Assembly: GCF_018918345.1 (NCBI RefSeq)
Contig: NZ_JAHLQI010000010.1
Location: forward strand, 1 to 45,872
Source of the DNA: Butyricicoccus intestinisimiae
GTDB taxonomy: Bacteria; Bacillota; Clostridia; Oscillospirales; Butyricicoccaceae
Direction: 5' to 3'
DNA length: 45,872 nt
This document shows positions 6,396 to 14,112 of this stretch, piece by piece. Every line of letters begins with the position of its first letter. The first letter of the stretch is position 1. The translations under genes and the position numbers were made by a program. The notes under the pieces were generated by a model that was given only the letters and a program-made list of their open reading frames with translations, was not told where the DNA came from and searched no databases.

Positions 6396-7732
6396 GTTCG
6401 TCGCTGAATCAGCGATTTACCCCATGGTCTTTATTAAAATTCGCAGCGCCATCTATTGTCATGATGGTGTTTATGTCGCTGTATACAATTGTGGACGGCA
6501 TTTTTGTCTCCCGCTTTGTCGGCAGCAATGCACTCTCCGCGACAAATATCGTCTATCCGGTTCTCAATATCGCCATTGCTTTTGCGACCATGCTTGCCAC
6601 CGGCGGCAACGCAATTATCAGCCGTTATCTCGGCGAAGATCGTCCGCAAAAAGCCAATGCCTGTTTGACGCAATATGTCGTCATTGCCCTTGGATTGGGC
6701 GTTCTCATTTCCATTTTGGTTCAGATATTTGCCACGCCGCTCTCTCTGTTTTTGGGAGCCAATGACGTGCTTCTTCACGACTGCAACATGTATTTGCGCA
6801 CGCTGCTTGCCTTTGCTCCCGCCTGCGTGCTGCAGGTATTATTCCAATCCTACTTTGTGACAGCAGGGAGACCAACGCTCGGTTTGCTGCTGTCTATCGG
6901 CTCAGGTATTTCCAACGCAGTATTGGATTATCTCTTTATTGTTGTCTTTCAGCTCGGCGTTGCCGGTGCTGCTTTGGCAACCGGCATCGGACAATGTATT
7001 CCGGCTGTTGTCGGTTTGATTTTCTTCTTGACAAACAAACAAGGACTGCATTTCACCAAATTTTCTTTTTACAAACGCGAACTGCTGCAGGCTTGTTATA
7101 ACGGCTCTTCCGAGATGGTTTCTCAGCTGTCTATGGCGGTTGTAACCGTGTTGTTCAACATCGTTCTCATGCGCATTGCCGGAGAACACGGTGTTGCAGC
7201 CATTACTATCTTATTATACGGCCAGTTTTTGTTTAATTCGTTCTATCTCGGTTTTTCTATTGGCGTTGCGCCCATTGTCGGATTTCAATACGGCGCGCAA
7301 AACAAGATCTTGCTCCGGCGCGTATACCGGATTTCCTTCCTGTTTGTCATCGCATCCTCGATCTGTTTGTTGGGTGCGTCAGAAGCTTTATCCCGCCCGA
7401 TTATTACAATATTTACCCACGACGCAAAGACCTTCCCGTTGGCATTGACCGGATTCCGCTTGTTCGCTTTCTGCTTTTTGTTCAGCGGTGTCAACATCAC
7501 ATCTTCCGGATTTTTTACCGCATTATCCAACGGCAGAGTATCCGCAATTCTTTCGTTCTGCCGTACCTTTGTTTTTACGGCAGCCTGTCTGCTTGTGCTT
7601 CCGCATTTTCTCGGCATCAACGGCGCTTGGATTGCCGTTCCGGCAGCAGAAGCGCTGACTTTGCTCATCTCTCTGTACATGCATCAAAAATACTTTATGC
7701 GTCCCGGAAAACAAAATTATTTCGCAGAATAA
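6392..7732 (+). CDS. MATE family multidrug/cation antiporter
   Basis: A 446-residue integral membrane protein with about 12 hydrophobic segments, the normal length and layout of MATE exporters (two six-helix bundles). The start 'FTPWSLLKFAAPSIVMMVFMSLYTIVDGIFVSRFVG' is the classical MATE N-terminus, and 'AVGG'-type blocks recur as 'SIGVAPIVGFQYGAQN' in the second half. It exports drugs or metabolites in exchange for Na+ or H+. AAAGGAG lies 8 bases upstream of the start, which overlaps the stop of a short leader ORF. The gene stands between terminators as its own unit. The substrate is unknown; no regulator gene is adjacent. Confidence 0.93.
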   Translation: MSSSLNQRFTPWSLLKFAAPSIVMMVFMSLYTIVDGIFVSRFVGSNALSATNIVYPVLNIAIAFATMLATGGNAIISRYLGEDRPQKANACLTQYVVIALGLGVLISILVQIFATPLSLFLGANDVLLHDCNMYLRTLLAFAPACVLQVLFQSYFVTAGRPTLGLLLSIGSGISNAVLDYLFIVVFQLGVAGAALATGIGQCIPAVVGLIFFLTNKQGLHFTKFSFYKRELLQACYNGSSEMVSQLSMAVVTVLFNIVLMRIAGEHGVAAITILLYGQFLFNSFYLGFSIGVAPIVGFQYGAQNKILLRRVYRISFLFVIASSICLLGASEALSRPIITIFTHDAKTFPLALTGFRLFAFCFLFSGVNITSSGFFTALSNGRVSAILSFCRTFVFTAACLLVLPHFLGINGAWIAVPAAEALTLLISLYMHQKYFMRPGKQNYFAE

Positions 7733-7734
7733 GT

Positions 7735-7767
7735 AAAAAAATCACGGCACGACGCCGTGATTTTTTT
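7735..7767. terminator. Bidirectional terminator between MATE and AEC genes
   Basis: ATCACGGC (7741-7748) pairs with GCCGTGAT (7754-7761), with an A-run on the left and a T-run on the right. The stem extends through the A/T tracts. It serves the two convergent genes. Confidence 0.9.
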
Positions 7768-7772
7768 GTCTT

Positions 7773-8705
7773 TTATAGCCACGCACAATATAATCCAATC
7801 ATGATTGGCATTGTGACAATGGAACATATCGTTGTCAAAACATATAGTACGCTGGATTTTGCCGCATCCTTGTCATACAACTGCGCCATGGAAGTGACGG
7901 TTGCACATGCCGGCGTAATGCAGGCCAAAAATACCGTCAATAAAATATTTTTGCCGTCTGCAACCATGCCAGTCACATGCATGACGCGAAACAAAACCAG
8001 CAATAACAACGGATACACGAGCAGCCGCAGCAGCACGGTTTTATAATTGCCCCACGCTGTAAAAACTTGCTTTAGCGGAATATCCGCAATGACCATACCA
8101 GCCAGCAGCATTCCCATAGGTCCTACCATATCACCGGTCATTTGAATCGTGTCATCAATCACAGATGGCAGTGTGATATGGCACAAAAACAACACGGCGC
8201 CAATGAAAATGGAAATCACATTGATGTTCCACAAAATCTTTTTCCATTGTATTCCGTTGTCTGCCGTCAGCTTACTGCGGCAATGCGTCCAAATCAAAAC
8301 CAATTGCACAACGAGAAAGCCGCAGGAATAGACAACATATTGCTGTTCGAGCAGTGCTTGAATCAATGGTACCACCAAGATACCTGCATTGGTATAAATC
8401 ACCGTCAACTGTTCGATTGTACTCAGTCGGCATGGCTTGCGCAAAATCGCTGTAAACAGCAAAAACAGCACATGAACTGCTGCCGCAGCTGCAAACGCAA
8501 ACAGCAAACCTGTTCGTACCTGCGGAGAATCATCTATCTGAAATGCGTGAACAATCATACACGGGATGACCAAATAGACCAAAATCACCGATACAACTTT
8601 GCTGTCCTGCACACGGAGCAGCTTTGTTTTCACCAGCGCATAGCCCATAAACATAATCAGGAAAAGTTTTGCAATTTCTTCCATCAAAATCAAGCTTATT
8701 TGCAT
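7773..8705 (-). CDS. AEC family transporter (auxin efflux carrier / malate permease type)
   Basis: A 310-residue membrane protein with about ten hydrophobic helices in two five-helix halves. The N-terminus ('LFLIMFMGYALVKTKLL....VVSVILVYLVIPCMIVHAF') and the 'GMLLAGMVIADIP' and 'PLLLLVLFRV' blocks are typical of bacterial AEC permeases, which carry dicarboxylates or similar organic anions. It lies 63 bases downstream of the radical SAM gene on the same strand and could be co-transcribed with it. The substrate cannot be deduced. Confidence 0.88.
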   Translation of the reverse strand: MQISLILMEEIAKLFLIMFMGYALVKTKLLRVQDSKVVSVILVYLVIPCMIVHAFQIDDSPQVRTGLLFAFAAAAAVHVLFLLFTAILRKPCRLSTIEQLTVIYTNAGILVVPLIQALLEQQYVVYSCGFLVVQLVLIWTHCRSKLTADNGIQWKKILWNINVISIFIGAVLFLCHITLPSVIDDTIQMTGDMVGPMGMLLAGMVIADIPLKQVFTAWGNYKTVLLRLLVYPLLLLVLFRVMHVTGMVADGKNILLTVFLACITPACATVTSMAQLYDKDAAKSSVLYVLTTICSIVTMPIMIGLYCAWL

Positions 8706-8768
8706 GTTCTTCGCCTCTTTTTCTGTTTTTCTTTTATTATATCACAGCTGTAAAGAGGTAATTTTTCA

Positions 8769-9653
8769 TTATACGCTTGTCATGCGGTGCCGGCTTTCCA
8801 CGATACGCGCTTCTTTTTCATCCGTCATGCTGTCAATGGCGGCATCCAATTTTTGTACGATTTCTGCTTTTTCAAACGGCATATGCACGACAAAAGGCAT
8901 CGAATTTGTCGATGTCGCAGAAAAAACAACGATTTCATTGTTCATATTGGCAAGCAGGGTGCGAAATTCATCCAGCCGCTCGCGCTCTGTGACTTCCTGA
9001 AAGATTCCTGCATGCCATTCGTCATATAATTCCGTTCCCGGCAAAATCGCCAAAGTCGTGAGAATCATCAAATACGGATGCAGCTGGTTGAGCAGTGCGG
9101 CGGATTTTTTTGCACTCTCATGTGCTTTTCCATGTCCGGCCAAGCCGCCCAGATAAATCACGCGATAATCAACACCTGCTTGCTCCAGCTTTTTGCATCC
9201 CTCGAGAATATCTGCGGCAGTATATCCTTTTTTCGTATGTGTCAGTACCTCATCATCGCCGCTTTCAATGCCTACGACAATATCTTCAAAGCCCAATTGC
9301 TTGAGATACCGCATATCTTCTACACTTCGGCGCAGCAAATCATCCACACGGGCATAGGTGGAAATTCTGCCTTCCGGCAAATATTTTTTGAACAATTTTG
9401 CCAGCACTGCCAGCTTTTCCGTAGATAACGCATACGGATTTCCGCCAGATGCCCATACCTTTTTGGCGTGCGGATTGTACTGTGCCGCTTCTTTCAAATC
9501 CGCTTCAACCTGTTCCAGCGGCGCCACGCGAAATGGATATCCATCGTAAAAATTGCAAAAGGTACAACTGTCATGCGTACAGCCGACAGTCACTTCAATA
9601 AACACACTGTCTGCATCGGTCTGCGGCCGAATGACCGGGCCATTGTAATGCAT
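8769..9653 (-). CDS. Radical SAM protein with CX4CX2C motif
   Basis: A 294-residue radical S-adenosylmethionine enzyme. The cluster motif is CTHDSCTFC (about residues 29-37), with four rather than three residues between the first two cysteines. It is followed by the glycine-rich 'WASGGNPYAL' SAM-binding segment and 'DIVVGIESGDDEVLTHTKKGYT', a typical barrel strand of Elp3/HemN-like radical SAM proteins. There is no extra cysteine-rich domain, so a tRNA-methylthiotransferase or maturase role is unlikely. GGAGG precedes the start, and a near-consensus promoter lies at 9744-9772. The reaction is unknown. Confidence 0.85.
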   Translation of the reverse strand: MHYNGPVIRPQTDADSVFIEVTVGCTHDSCTFCNFYDGYPFRVAPLEQVEADLKEAAQYNPHAKKVWASGGNPYALSTEKLAVLAKLFKKYLPEGRISTYARVDDLLRRSVEDMRYLKQLGFEDIVVGIESGDDEVLTHTKKGYTAADILEGCKKLEQAGVDYRVIYLGGLAGHGKAHESAKKSAALLNQLHPYLMILTTLAILPGTELYDEWHAGIFQEVTERERLDEFRTLLANMNNEIVVFSATSTNSMPFVVHMPFEKAEIVQKLDAAIDSMTDEKEARIVESRHRMTSV

Positions 9654-9743
9654 CGTTTTTCCTCCAAATATCTATTCGTTTTTCACACTGCTATATAAGC
9701 TCATAAAAAGCCGGTTCCGTTTTGATGGTTAAGGTATAAAAAT

Positions 9744-9772
9744 AGTATACCATCCATCCCATTGCGTGTCAA
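9744..9772 (-). promoter_or_regulatory. Promoter of the radical SAM / AEC unit
   Basis: On the minus strand: TTGACA (9772-9767), 17-base spacer, TATACT (9749-9744). Near-consensus. Confidence 0.8.
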
Positions 9773-9806
9773 AAACTCGTTTTGTAAACGTTTCGGGAAT
9801 CGTGTC

Positions 9807-9902
9807 ATTTGCATTCCAATATGGATAGATTAAAACCGCGATATTCTACCTCATGTCCTTTTGCAGACGGGAATTTACATTCCAATATGGATAGATTAAA
9901 AC
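9807..9902 (-). CRISPR. Two-repeat mini-CRISPR (one spacer), type I-B-like repeat
   Basis: Two 30-base copies (9807-9836 and 9873-9902) are identical except for one base (G versus A at the fifth position, plus-strand reading) and flank a 36-base unique spacer (9837-9872). On the minus strand the repeat begins GTTTTAATC and ends GGAATGTAAAT. These ends match the C. difficile type I-B repeat as I remember it (GTTTTATATT...GGAATGTAAAT). The copy with the variant base, which ends ATGCAAAT, is last in the minus-strand direction, where terminal repeats usually decay. No cas gene is in the window, so this is either a relic or a satellite array served by cas genes elsewhere. Confidence 0.8.
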
Positions 9903-9903
9903 A

Positions 9904-9973
9904 GTTTTTAACTCAAAAAAGAAAAGAGCTGAAACAGAAACGGGAATTTCTGCTACAGCTCATTGGAATGTTG
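9904..9973 (+). repeat. Copy B of the ~70-bp structured repeat
   Basis: Matches 5866-5934 in inverted orientation (about 93 percent identity by eye). It starts one base after the CRISPR repeat, where the array leader would be. The conserved hairpin has outer stem GAGCTG/CAGCTC, 3x3 internal loop and inner stem CAGAAA/TTTCTG. Confidence 0.8.
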
Positions 9974-10043
9974 AATCAGCTTCTCATAGGCGCGTCAGCA
10001 TTCCTAACCGCATTACATAAATTCTTATCGTAATGCAACAGGG

Positions 10044-10071
10044 TATACAAGAGGTTCGCCCCTCTTGTATA
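10044..10071 (+). other. 11-bp hairpin upstream of the 24-residue peptide
   Basis: TATACAAGAGG (10044-10054) and CCTCTTGTATA (10061-10071) form a perfect stem with a 6-base loop. Only a weak T-run follows. It lies 33 bases before the start of the small peptide gene and may be the end of an upstream RNA or part of the peptide's leader. Confidence 0.65.
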
Positions 10072-10104
10072 TTTCAAGTATATCATAGTACGGAGGGATT
10101 TTCA

Positions 10105-10179
10105 ATGAAAAAATGTGATATCATTTATATTATTTTTATCGTATTCGCTTTGTTGTTTATCTTAGTAAACAACACGTAA
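10105..10179 (+). CDS. 24-residue single-span membrane peptide
   Basis: ATG at 10105 follows a strong RBS (GGAGGG at 10092-10097, 7-base spacing) and opens a 24-codon frame. It begins MKKCDIIYIIFIVFALLF and ends ILVNNT: two Lys, then about 18 hydrophobic residues, then a short polar tail. Such a peptide would span the membrane once. Its size and composition resemble type I toxins or small regulatory membrane proteins, although the lysine-rich tail of C. difficile type I toxins is missing. It lies about 200 bases from the mini-CRISPR. It is antisense to nothing known and is followed directly by the terminator of the facing deacetylase gene. Confidence 0.6.
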   Translation: MKKCDIIYIIFIVFALLFILVNNT

Positions 10180-10180
10180 T

Positions 10181-10225
10181 AAAAAAAGACGGTTGACCAG
10201 CACCGACCAAAGCGCATCAACCGTC
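10181..10225 (-). terminator. Terminator of the polysaccharide deacetylase gene
   Basis: GACGGTTGA (10188-10196) pairs with TCAACCGTC (10217-10225), with a 20-base loop. On the minus strand the stem is followed by TTTTTTT. It starts 36 bases after the deacetylase stop codon. Confidence 0.85.
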
Positions 10226-10261
10226 TCAATTACAACAGCATCAAGAAGCTATTGCACGTAA

Positions 10262-11035
10262 TCATCCCACCGTATTCGGAATCTGCCGTCCGGTGTGATC
10301 CATCGTATAATTTTCCGTATAGATGAGCTTGGAGACCGGTAAAAACGAAAAGCCCTTCGCCTTGAGCCCCGCAATCACGGAAGGCAGTGCTGCCGGCGTG
10401 TTAACAGCAGCATTGTGAAACAGAATAATGCTGCCGTTTTGTGCATTTTCGACTACTCTTTTGGTAATTTCGGACGGAGCTGGGTTTCTCCAATCCAAGC
10501 TGTCCACGTCCCACTGAATGGAATACATGCCAATCGAACGCATGGTGGAAATAACCGCATTATTATAATCTCCGTATGGCGGGCGGAACAGTGTCGGCTG
10601 CACGCCGGTAATCGCTTTGATCTTTTCGTTGCAGCTCTGTACTTCTTCCGTCATTTGTTCTGTGGATAAATCCGGCATGTGCGGATGCGTTGCGGAATGA
10701 TTCATCACTTCATGTCCGGCATCCGATAACGCTTTGACGGATTCTGGATACTTGTCAACCCACGCACCTACCACAAAAAACGTCGCTTGAATGTTCTCCG
10801 TTTTTAAGATGTCAATGAGCTGTTGGGTGTCCTCATTGCCCCATGCCGCATCAAAGGTCAGGGCACAGACCTTGTCTTTTCGCTCTACGCTGTAGATGGG
10901 AAGTTCCTTTTGTGCAGCTGACACACTGACCCAATTTCCTGCCCGAAAAACCAGACAACCTGCAGCGCACACCGCCATGCCTATCAGCAGTGCAGCCGCC
11001 ATTTTTCTGCCGGATACTACCTTAAAATAGCACAT
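10262..11035 (-). CDS. PdaB-like polysaccharide deacetylase
   Basis: A 257-residue membrane-anchored NodB-domain protein. An N-terminal signal anchor (about residues 12-32) is followed by the deacetylase domain (about 50-240). Motifs are 'CALTFDAAWGNEDT' (catalytic Asp and metal Asp region), 'HEVMNHSATHPHM' (metal-binding His pair), 'RPPYGDYN' and 'IILFHN'. The Ala-Trp version of the first motif is characteristic of the PdaB/sporulation-type group, which modifies spore cortex or cell-wall glycans outside the membrane. AGGTGGAG lies just upstream of the start. It is a single gene ending in a strong terminator. A sporulation role is inferred from family and from spo0A/spoIVB elsewhere in the window. 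Confidence 0.88.
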   Translation of the reverse strand: MCYFKVVSGRKMAAALLIGMAVCAAGCLVFRAGNWVSVSAAQKELPIYSVERKDKVCALTFDAAWGNEDTQQLIDILKTENIQATFFVVGAWVDKYPESVKALSDAGHEVMNHSATHPHMPDLSTEQMTEEVQSCNEKIKAITGVQPTLFRPPYGDYNNAVISTMRSIGMYSIQWDVDSLDWRNPAPSEITKRVVENAQNGSIILFHNAAVNTPAALPSVIAGLKAKGFSFLPVSKLIYTENYTMDHTGRQIPNTVG

Positions 11036-11176
11036 TTCTCCACCTCAATGCCATATTACGTGCATAGTTTGTACATTATACCGCTTTCCTCACTTGTCTA
11101 GTTCTCTGTACGCTGTCACAATTTGATGCAAAAATATCTGGTGATTCTGCTGTGAAAAAAGTCGTGCTTTTCTCTT

Positions 11177-11393
11177 GCAATTCAAGGCATATCATGGTAA
11201 ATTTATAAGCGTGGAAAGCATAATGCACAAAAGAGAATTCTTGTTCTCGCACAGGATAGTAGAAGTTTCTATTTGAAATGTGCCGACATCGCATCTCCGG
11301 CGTGGCGCAGACACCTTGTACAATTGGACGGATACAAAAAACAGCGGATGCTGGCAAAAAGGAAATCGCCAGTAATCATCCGCTTTTCTTTCT
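11177..11393 (+). ncRNA. Candidate structured untranslated RNA with its own terminator
   Basis: A possible promoter (TTGCAA at 11177, 17-base spacer, TAAATT at 11200) is followed by about 190 bases with local hairpins: GAGAA/TTCTC near 11231-11248 and GCACA/TGTGC near 11250-11284. The segment ends in a strong terminator: AGCGGATG-CTGGC (11343-11355) with GCCAG-TAAT-CATCCGCT (11368-11384), then TTTCTTTCT. There is no convincing reading frame and no plus-strand gene upstream that this terminator could serve. It could be a 6S-like or regulatory RNA; identity unknown. Confidence 0.4.
11343..11393 (+). terminator. Strong plus-strand terminator with no gene upstream
   Basis: A 13-bp stem in two blocks (8 + 5 bp, with a 4-base bulge on the 3' side), followed by TTTCTTTCT. 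It lies directly before the LacI-type operator at 11399 and would insulate the symporter promoter from upstream transcription. Confidence 0.75.
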
Positions 11394-11398
11394 CCCAA

Positions 11399-11418
11399 TT
11401 GCGTGCACGTGAACGCAA
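11399..11418. promoter_or_regulatory. LacI-type operator upstream of the symporter gene
   Basis: TTGCGTGCACGTGAACGCAA is a 20-base palindrome with one mismatched pair and a central CG, as LacI-family operators have. It shares 15 of 16 core bases with the perfect palindrome at 15334-15349 upstream of iolG. The LacI regulator gene lies between the two sites. Confidence 0.8.
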
Positions 11419-11424
11419 CATTAT

Positions 11425-11453
11425 GTAACACCTTCCCGTTGCACCTTTATAAT
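11425..11453 (+). promoter_or_regulatory. Likely promoter of the symporter gene
   Basis: GTAACA at 11425-11430, a 17-base spacer and TATAAT at 11448-11453, starting 7 bases after the operator. It implies a leader of about 220 bases before the start at 11680. Confidence 0.55.
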
Positions 11454-11679
11454 TTCATAAAGGCATAGAATACGATCCTATGCATCCATAACAACAAAGG
11501 AAAAGGTTACTCAGATTCGATTCCGAATTTCAAAGACTACTTTTGTGTGACTTTGTTTTTCCCATACCGAAAGATATGTTCTTTTATGGAGAGAGTGTTA
11601 TTTAGAGAATTTTAAAAGCGATCTTTTGGGGAAGCAACATGTGAAACAAAAGGAAATATAAAGAAAGAAGGAAAAATAA

Positions 11680-13347
11680 ATGGGTTTTCTGAACTCCAAC
11701 ATTTGGGTTATTATCTCCTTCTTGGCCTTCACGATCTTAGTAGCAGTTATTGCTAGTGTAAAGACCAAGGGCGATAACCTCGAATCCGCAGACGGATACT
11801 TCCTCGCAAGCCGCAGCCTTCCGGGCTACGTCATCGCAGGTTCCCTTCTGCTGACAAACCTGTCTGCCGAGCAGCTGGTTGGCCTGAACGGCCAGTCTTG
11901 GCAGACCAACATGAGCCCGTCCGCATTTGAAGTTGGTTCCATCTTCACTCTGCTGTTCCTGGCTCATTACTTCCTGCCGCGTTACCTGAAGATGGGTACC
12001 ACCACCATTCCGGCTATGATGGAAGAGCGTTTTGGCAAGGGCGTTAAGCTCATGTTCTCCGCTATCATCGTACTGATGTACTCCTTCCTGAACCTGCCGG
12101 TTATCCTGTACTCGGGTTCCGTTGCATTTGTAAGAATCTTTAACTTTGACAAGTTGTCTATCTTCAACGGCAACCAGTTCGCTGCTATTGCCGTTCTGTG
12201 TGTAGTTATTGGTATTGTAGGTGCTTGCTACGCAATCTTCGGCGGCCTGAAGGCCGTTGCTGTATCCGATACCATCAACGGTATTGGTCTTCTGATTGCA
12301 GGCTTCCTGATCCCGTTCATCGCTCTGGCAGTTCTGGGTCACGAAGTTGGCGGTTCCGGCATTGTTGACGGCTGGTCTTATATCCTGCACAACGAGCCGG
12401 AAAAGCTGAACGCATGGTCCGCTTGGAACTCCGCTCAGCCGAACCTGCCGTGGCCGCTGATCTTCACTGGTATGCTGTTCTCCAACCTGTATTGGTGGTG
12501 CACTAACCAGTCCTTCGTTCAGCGTTCCCTCGCTGCTAAGAACCTGGCTGAAGGCCAGAAGGGCGCTATCTACTGTGGCTTCCTGAAGTGCCTTGGCCCG
12601 CTGTACCTGATTTTCCCGGGTATCATTGCTTATCATATGCCGTCCATCCAGGAGACGATCAACAGCTCTTCTTCCCCGATCGACATGGCATATCCGGCAC
12701 TGATTGCACACGTTGTTCCGACCCCGATCATGGGCTTCTTCGCAGCAGTCCTGTTCGGCGCTATCCTGTCCTCCTTCAACTCCGTTCTGAACTCTGCTTG
12801 CACGATGTTCACTCTGGATATTGTCAAGGATACCAAGCTTGGCAAGGGCAAGAACGACGCACAGCTGATTAAGATTTCCAAGTCTTACGGCACGTTCGCA
12901 GCAATCATCTCTATCATCATCTCCCCGTTCGTTATGTACGCAAACGGCATTACCACCTTCCTGAACTCTCTGGCAAACTTCCTGTCCCTGCCGGTACTGT
13001 GCACCGTCCTCGGTGTTATGTGGTTCCGCCGCGTACCGAAGTTCACTCCGTATCTGATTACTGTTATCCATTTCGTTGTTTACGGCGCATTCCTGCTCCT
13101 CAAGCCGTGCTATCCGGGAACCACCGAAGAGATCCATTACCTGTACGCAATGGCTGTTCTGTTCCCGATCTACCTGCTGATTATGTTCATTCTGCAGAAG
13201 GTTCGCCCGTGCGAAGAGTATGTCGTACCGGATGTTGGTGCAGTTGACCTGACTCCGTGGAAGTATCGTTGGCATCTGACCATTATCGGCCTGATCGTCG
13301 CTGCTATCTTCTACATCGTATTCTCCCCGCTGGTACTGGCAGCATAA
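11680..13347 (+). CDS. SSS-family sodium:solute symporter (sugar/inositol type)
   Basis: A 555-residue membrane protein with about 14 hydrophobic segments, the SGLT/LeuT-fold size. Family blocks include 'SADGYFLASRSLPGYVIAGSLLLTNLSAEQLVGLNGQ', the sodium-symporter start, and 'GAILSSFNSVLNSACTMFTLDI', the Na+-site helix typical of the SSS (SLC5) family. It imports a sugar or cyclitol with Na+; inositol is inferred from the shared operator with iolG. AAGGA lies about 9 bases before the start. The gene is a single transcription unit with an operator-adjacent promoter and a strong terminator. Codon use is extremely biased (CTG, AAG, AAC, TCC), indicating high expression when induced. Confidence 0.9.
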   Translation: MGFLNSNIWVIISFLAFTILVAVIASVKTKGDNLESADGYFLASRSLPGYVIAGSLLLTNLSAEQLVGLNGQSWQTNMSPSAFEVGSIFTLLFLAHYFLPRYLKMGTTTIPAMMEERFGKGVKLMFSAIIVLMYSFLNLPVILYSGSVAFVRIFNFDKLSIFNGNQFAAIAVLCVVIGIVGACYAIFGGLKAVAVSDTINGIGLLIAGFLIPFIALAVLGHEVGGSGIVDGWSYILHNEPEKLNAWSAWNSAQPNLPWPLIFTGMLFSNLYWWCTNQSFVQRSLAAKNLAEGQKGAIYCGFLKCLGPLYLIFPGIIAYHMPSIQETINSSSSPIDMAYPALIAHVVPTPIMGFFAAVLFGAILSSFNSVLNSACTMFTLDIVKDTKLGKGKNDAQLIKISKSYGTFAAIISIIISPFVMYANGITTFLNSLANFLSLPVLCTVLGVMWFRRVPKFTPYLITVIHFVVYGAFLLLKPCYPGTTEEIHYLYAMAVLFPIYLLIMFILQKVRPCEEYVVPDVGAVDLTPWKYRWHLTIIGLIVAAIFYIVFSPLVLAA

Positions 13348-13408
13348 GCTGTCTTCCAGCCCTTTATCCCCAATGATAGCTTTTAAGACAATTAAACACA
13401 ATCTCCGC

Positions 13409-13441
13409 GCCCCCTGCAGTTCCTGATGCAGGGGGCTTTTG
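13409..13441 (+). terminator. Terminator of the symporter gene
   Basis: GCCCCCTGCA (13409-13418) pairs with TGCAGGGGGC (13427-13436), followed by TTTTGTCTT. Confidence 0.9.
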
Positions 13442-13470
13442 TCTTAGAAAAACACTCGCAAAACGCACAA

Positions 13471-13511
13471 AATCCCATACCCAGCACAAATTGAAGTGCG
13501 GGTATGGGATT
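13471..13511 (-). terminator. Terminator of the 135-residue lipoprotein gene
   Basis: A long stem (AATCCCATACCC and GCAC on the left, GTGC and GGGTATGGGATT on the right), just after the minus-strand stop at 13518. On the minus strand ATTTTGTG follows. Confidence 0.8.
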
Positions 13512-13517
13512 TGTTTG

Positions 13518-13925
13518 TCACTTGGAATTGCCCGGTGCATCCTGACCGATATTGCGCGTAAAGATTTGTTCTCTGCTGCTCTTCCAGATCAGATATAAAA
13601 TATCATCGCCGTACATAACAGAGACGTCTTCATCCACGGAAGATGTTTCTTCTTTGAGATGCAGGGTCTTGCAGTCATCGCTCAGCGTATAGGTACCGTT
13701 GCCCTTTTTGCCTTCATTGTCGGTCTCATAGGTACCGTCCTCATGAAACTGAATGGTCGCGGATTCATGGCCTTCAAAATACCATGTGCCGAGAATGGTC
13801 GTCTCATCAATGGTCGCCGGCGGCTCTCCGATATCCTCCTGCGTGTACGTGCTGCGAGTACAGCCGCACAGCAGCAGCGCTGCCATTGCAGCAAGCGCCA
13901 ATCCAGCCAATATTCTTTTTTTCAT
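13518..13925 (-). CDS. Small lipoprotein with lipocalin-like/DUF5640-like domain
   Basis: A 135-residue lipoprotein: MKKR start, hydrophobic segment, lipobox LLLCGC. The mature part reads 'ILGTWYFEG....ATIQFHEDGTYET......GNGTYTLSDDCKTLHL', the 'GtW......i.F..dGty' pattern of small beta-barrel lipocalin-like or DUF5640-like domains in clostridial lipoproteins. It probably sits on the outer face of the membrane; ligand unknown. It is a single gene with its own terminator, between the symporter and LacI genes, and there is no sign that it belongs to the catabolic regulon. Confidence 0.75.
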   Translation of the reverse strand: MKKRILAGLALAAMAALLLCGCTRSTYTQEDIGEPPATIDETTILGTWYFEGHESATIQFHEDGTYETDNEGKKGNGTYTLSDDCKTLHLKEETSSVDEDVSVMYGDDILYLIWKSSREQIFTRNIGQDAPGNSK

Positions 13926-14112
13926 ATATGTCTCTCCTCTTGAAATTTGTTATTTTATTATACCAGACAATCCCGCCAAATACCACTGGGTATTTTCATG
14001 GCAAAATCCAGCAATTCGCAGTAACGAATAGACCTCTTGCGCGGATGCGTCAAACCGTTCTGGCGAAAAATACTTGCTTTTTTCTCCCAGTCATGCTAGA
14101 TTAAAATAGTTA

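Noticed and set aside
9809-10033. 74-codon plus-strand frame across the CRISPR repeats and repeat copy B
   Set aside because: It repeats the same peptide because the repeats are in phase, has no RBS, and is explained by the CRISPR and hairpin repeat.
10044-10071. Calling this hairpin a plus-strand terminator
   Set aside because: There is no convincing T-run after the stem, and no gene upstream needs it.
11419-11679. Riboswitch in the long symporter leader
   Set aside because: No known aptamer core or anti-terminator/terminator pair was recognised; only small, weak inverted repeats are present.
11737-13401. Very long minus-strand open frame opposite the symporter gene
   Set aside because: It mirrors the strongly biased codons of the symporter, has no RBS, and its translation has no domain features. 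It is an antisense shadow.
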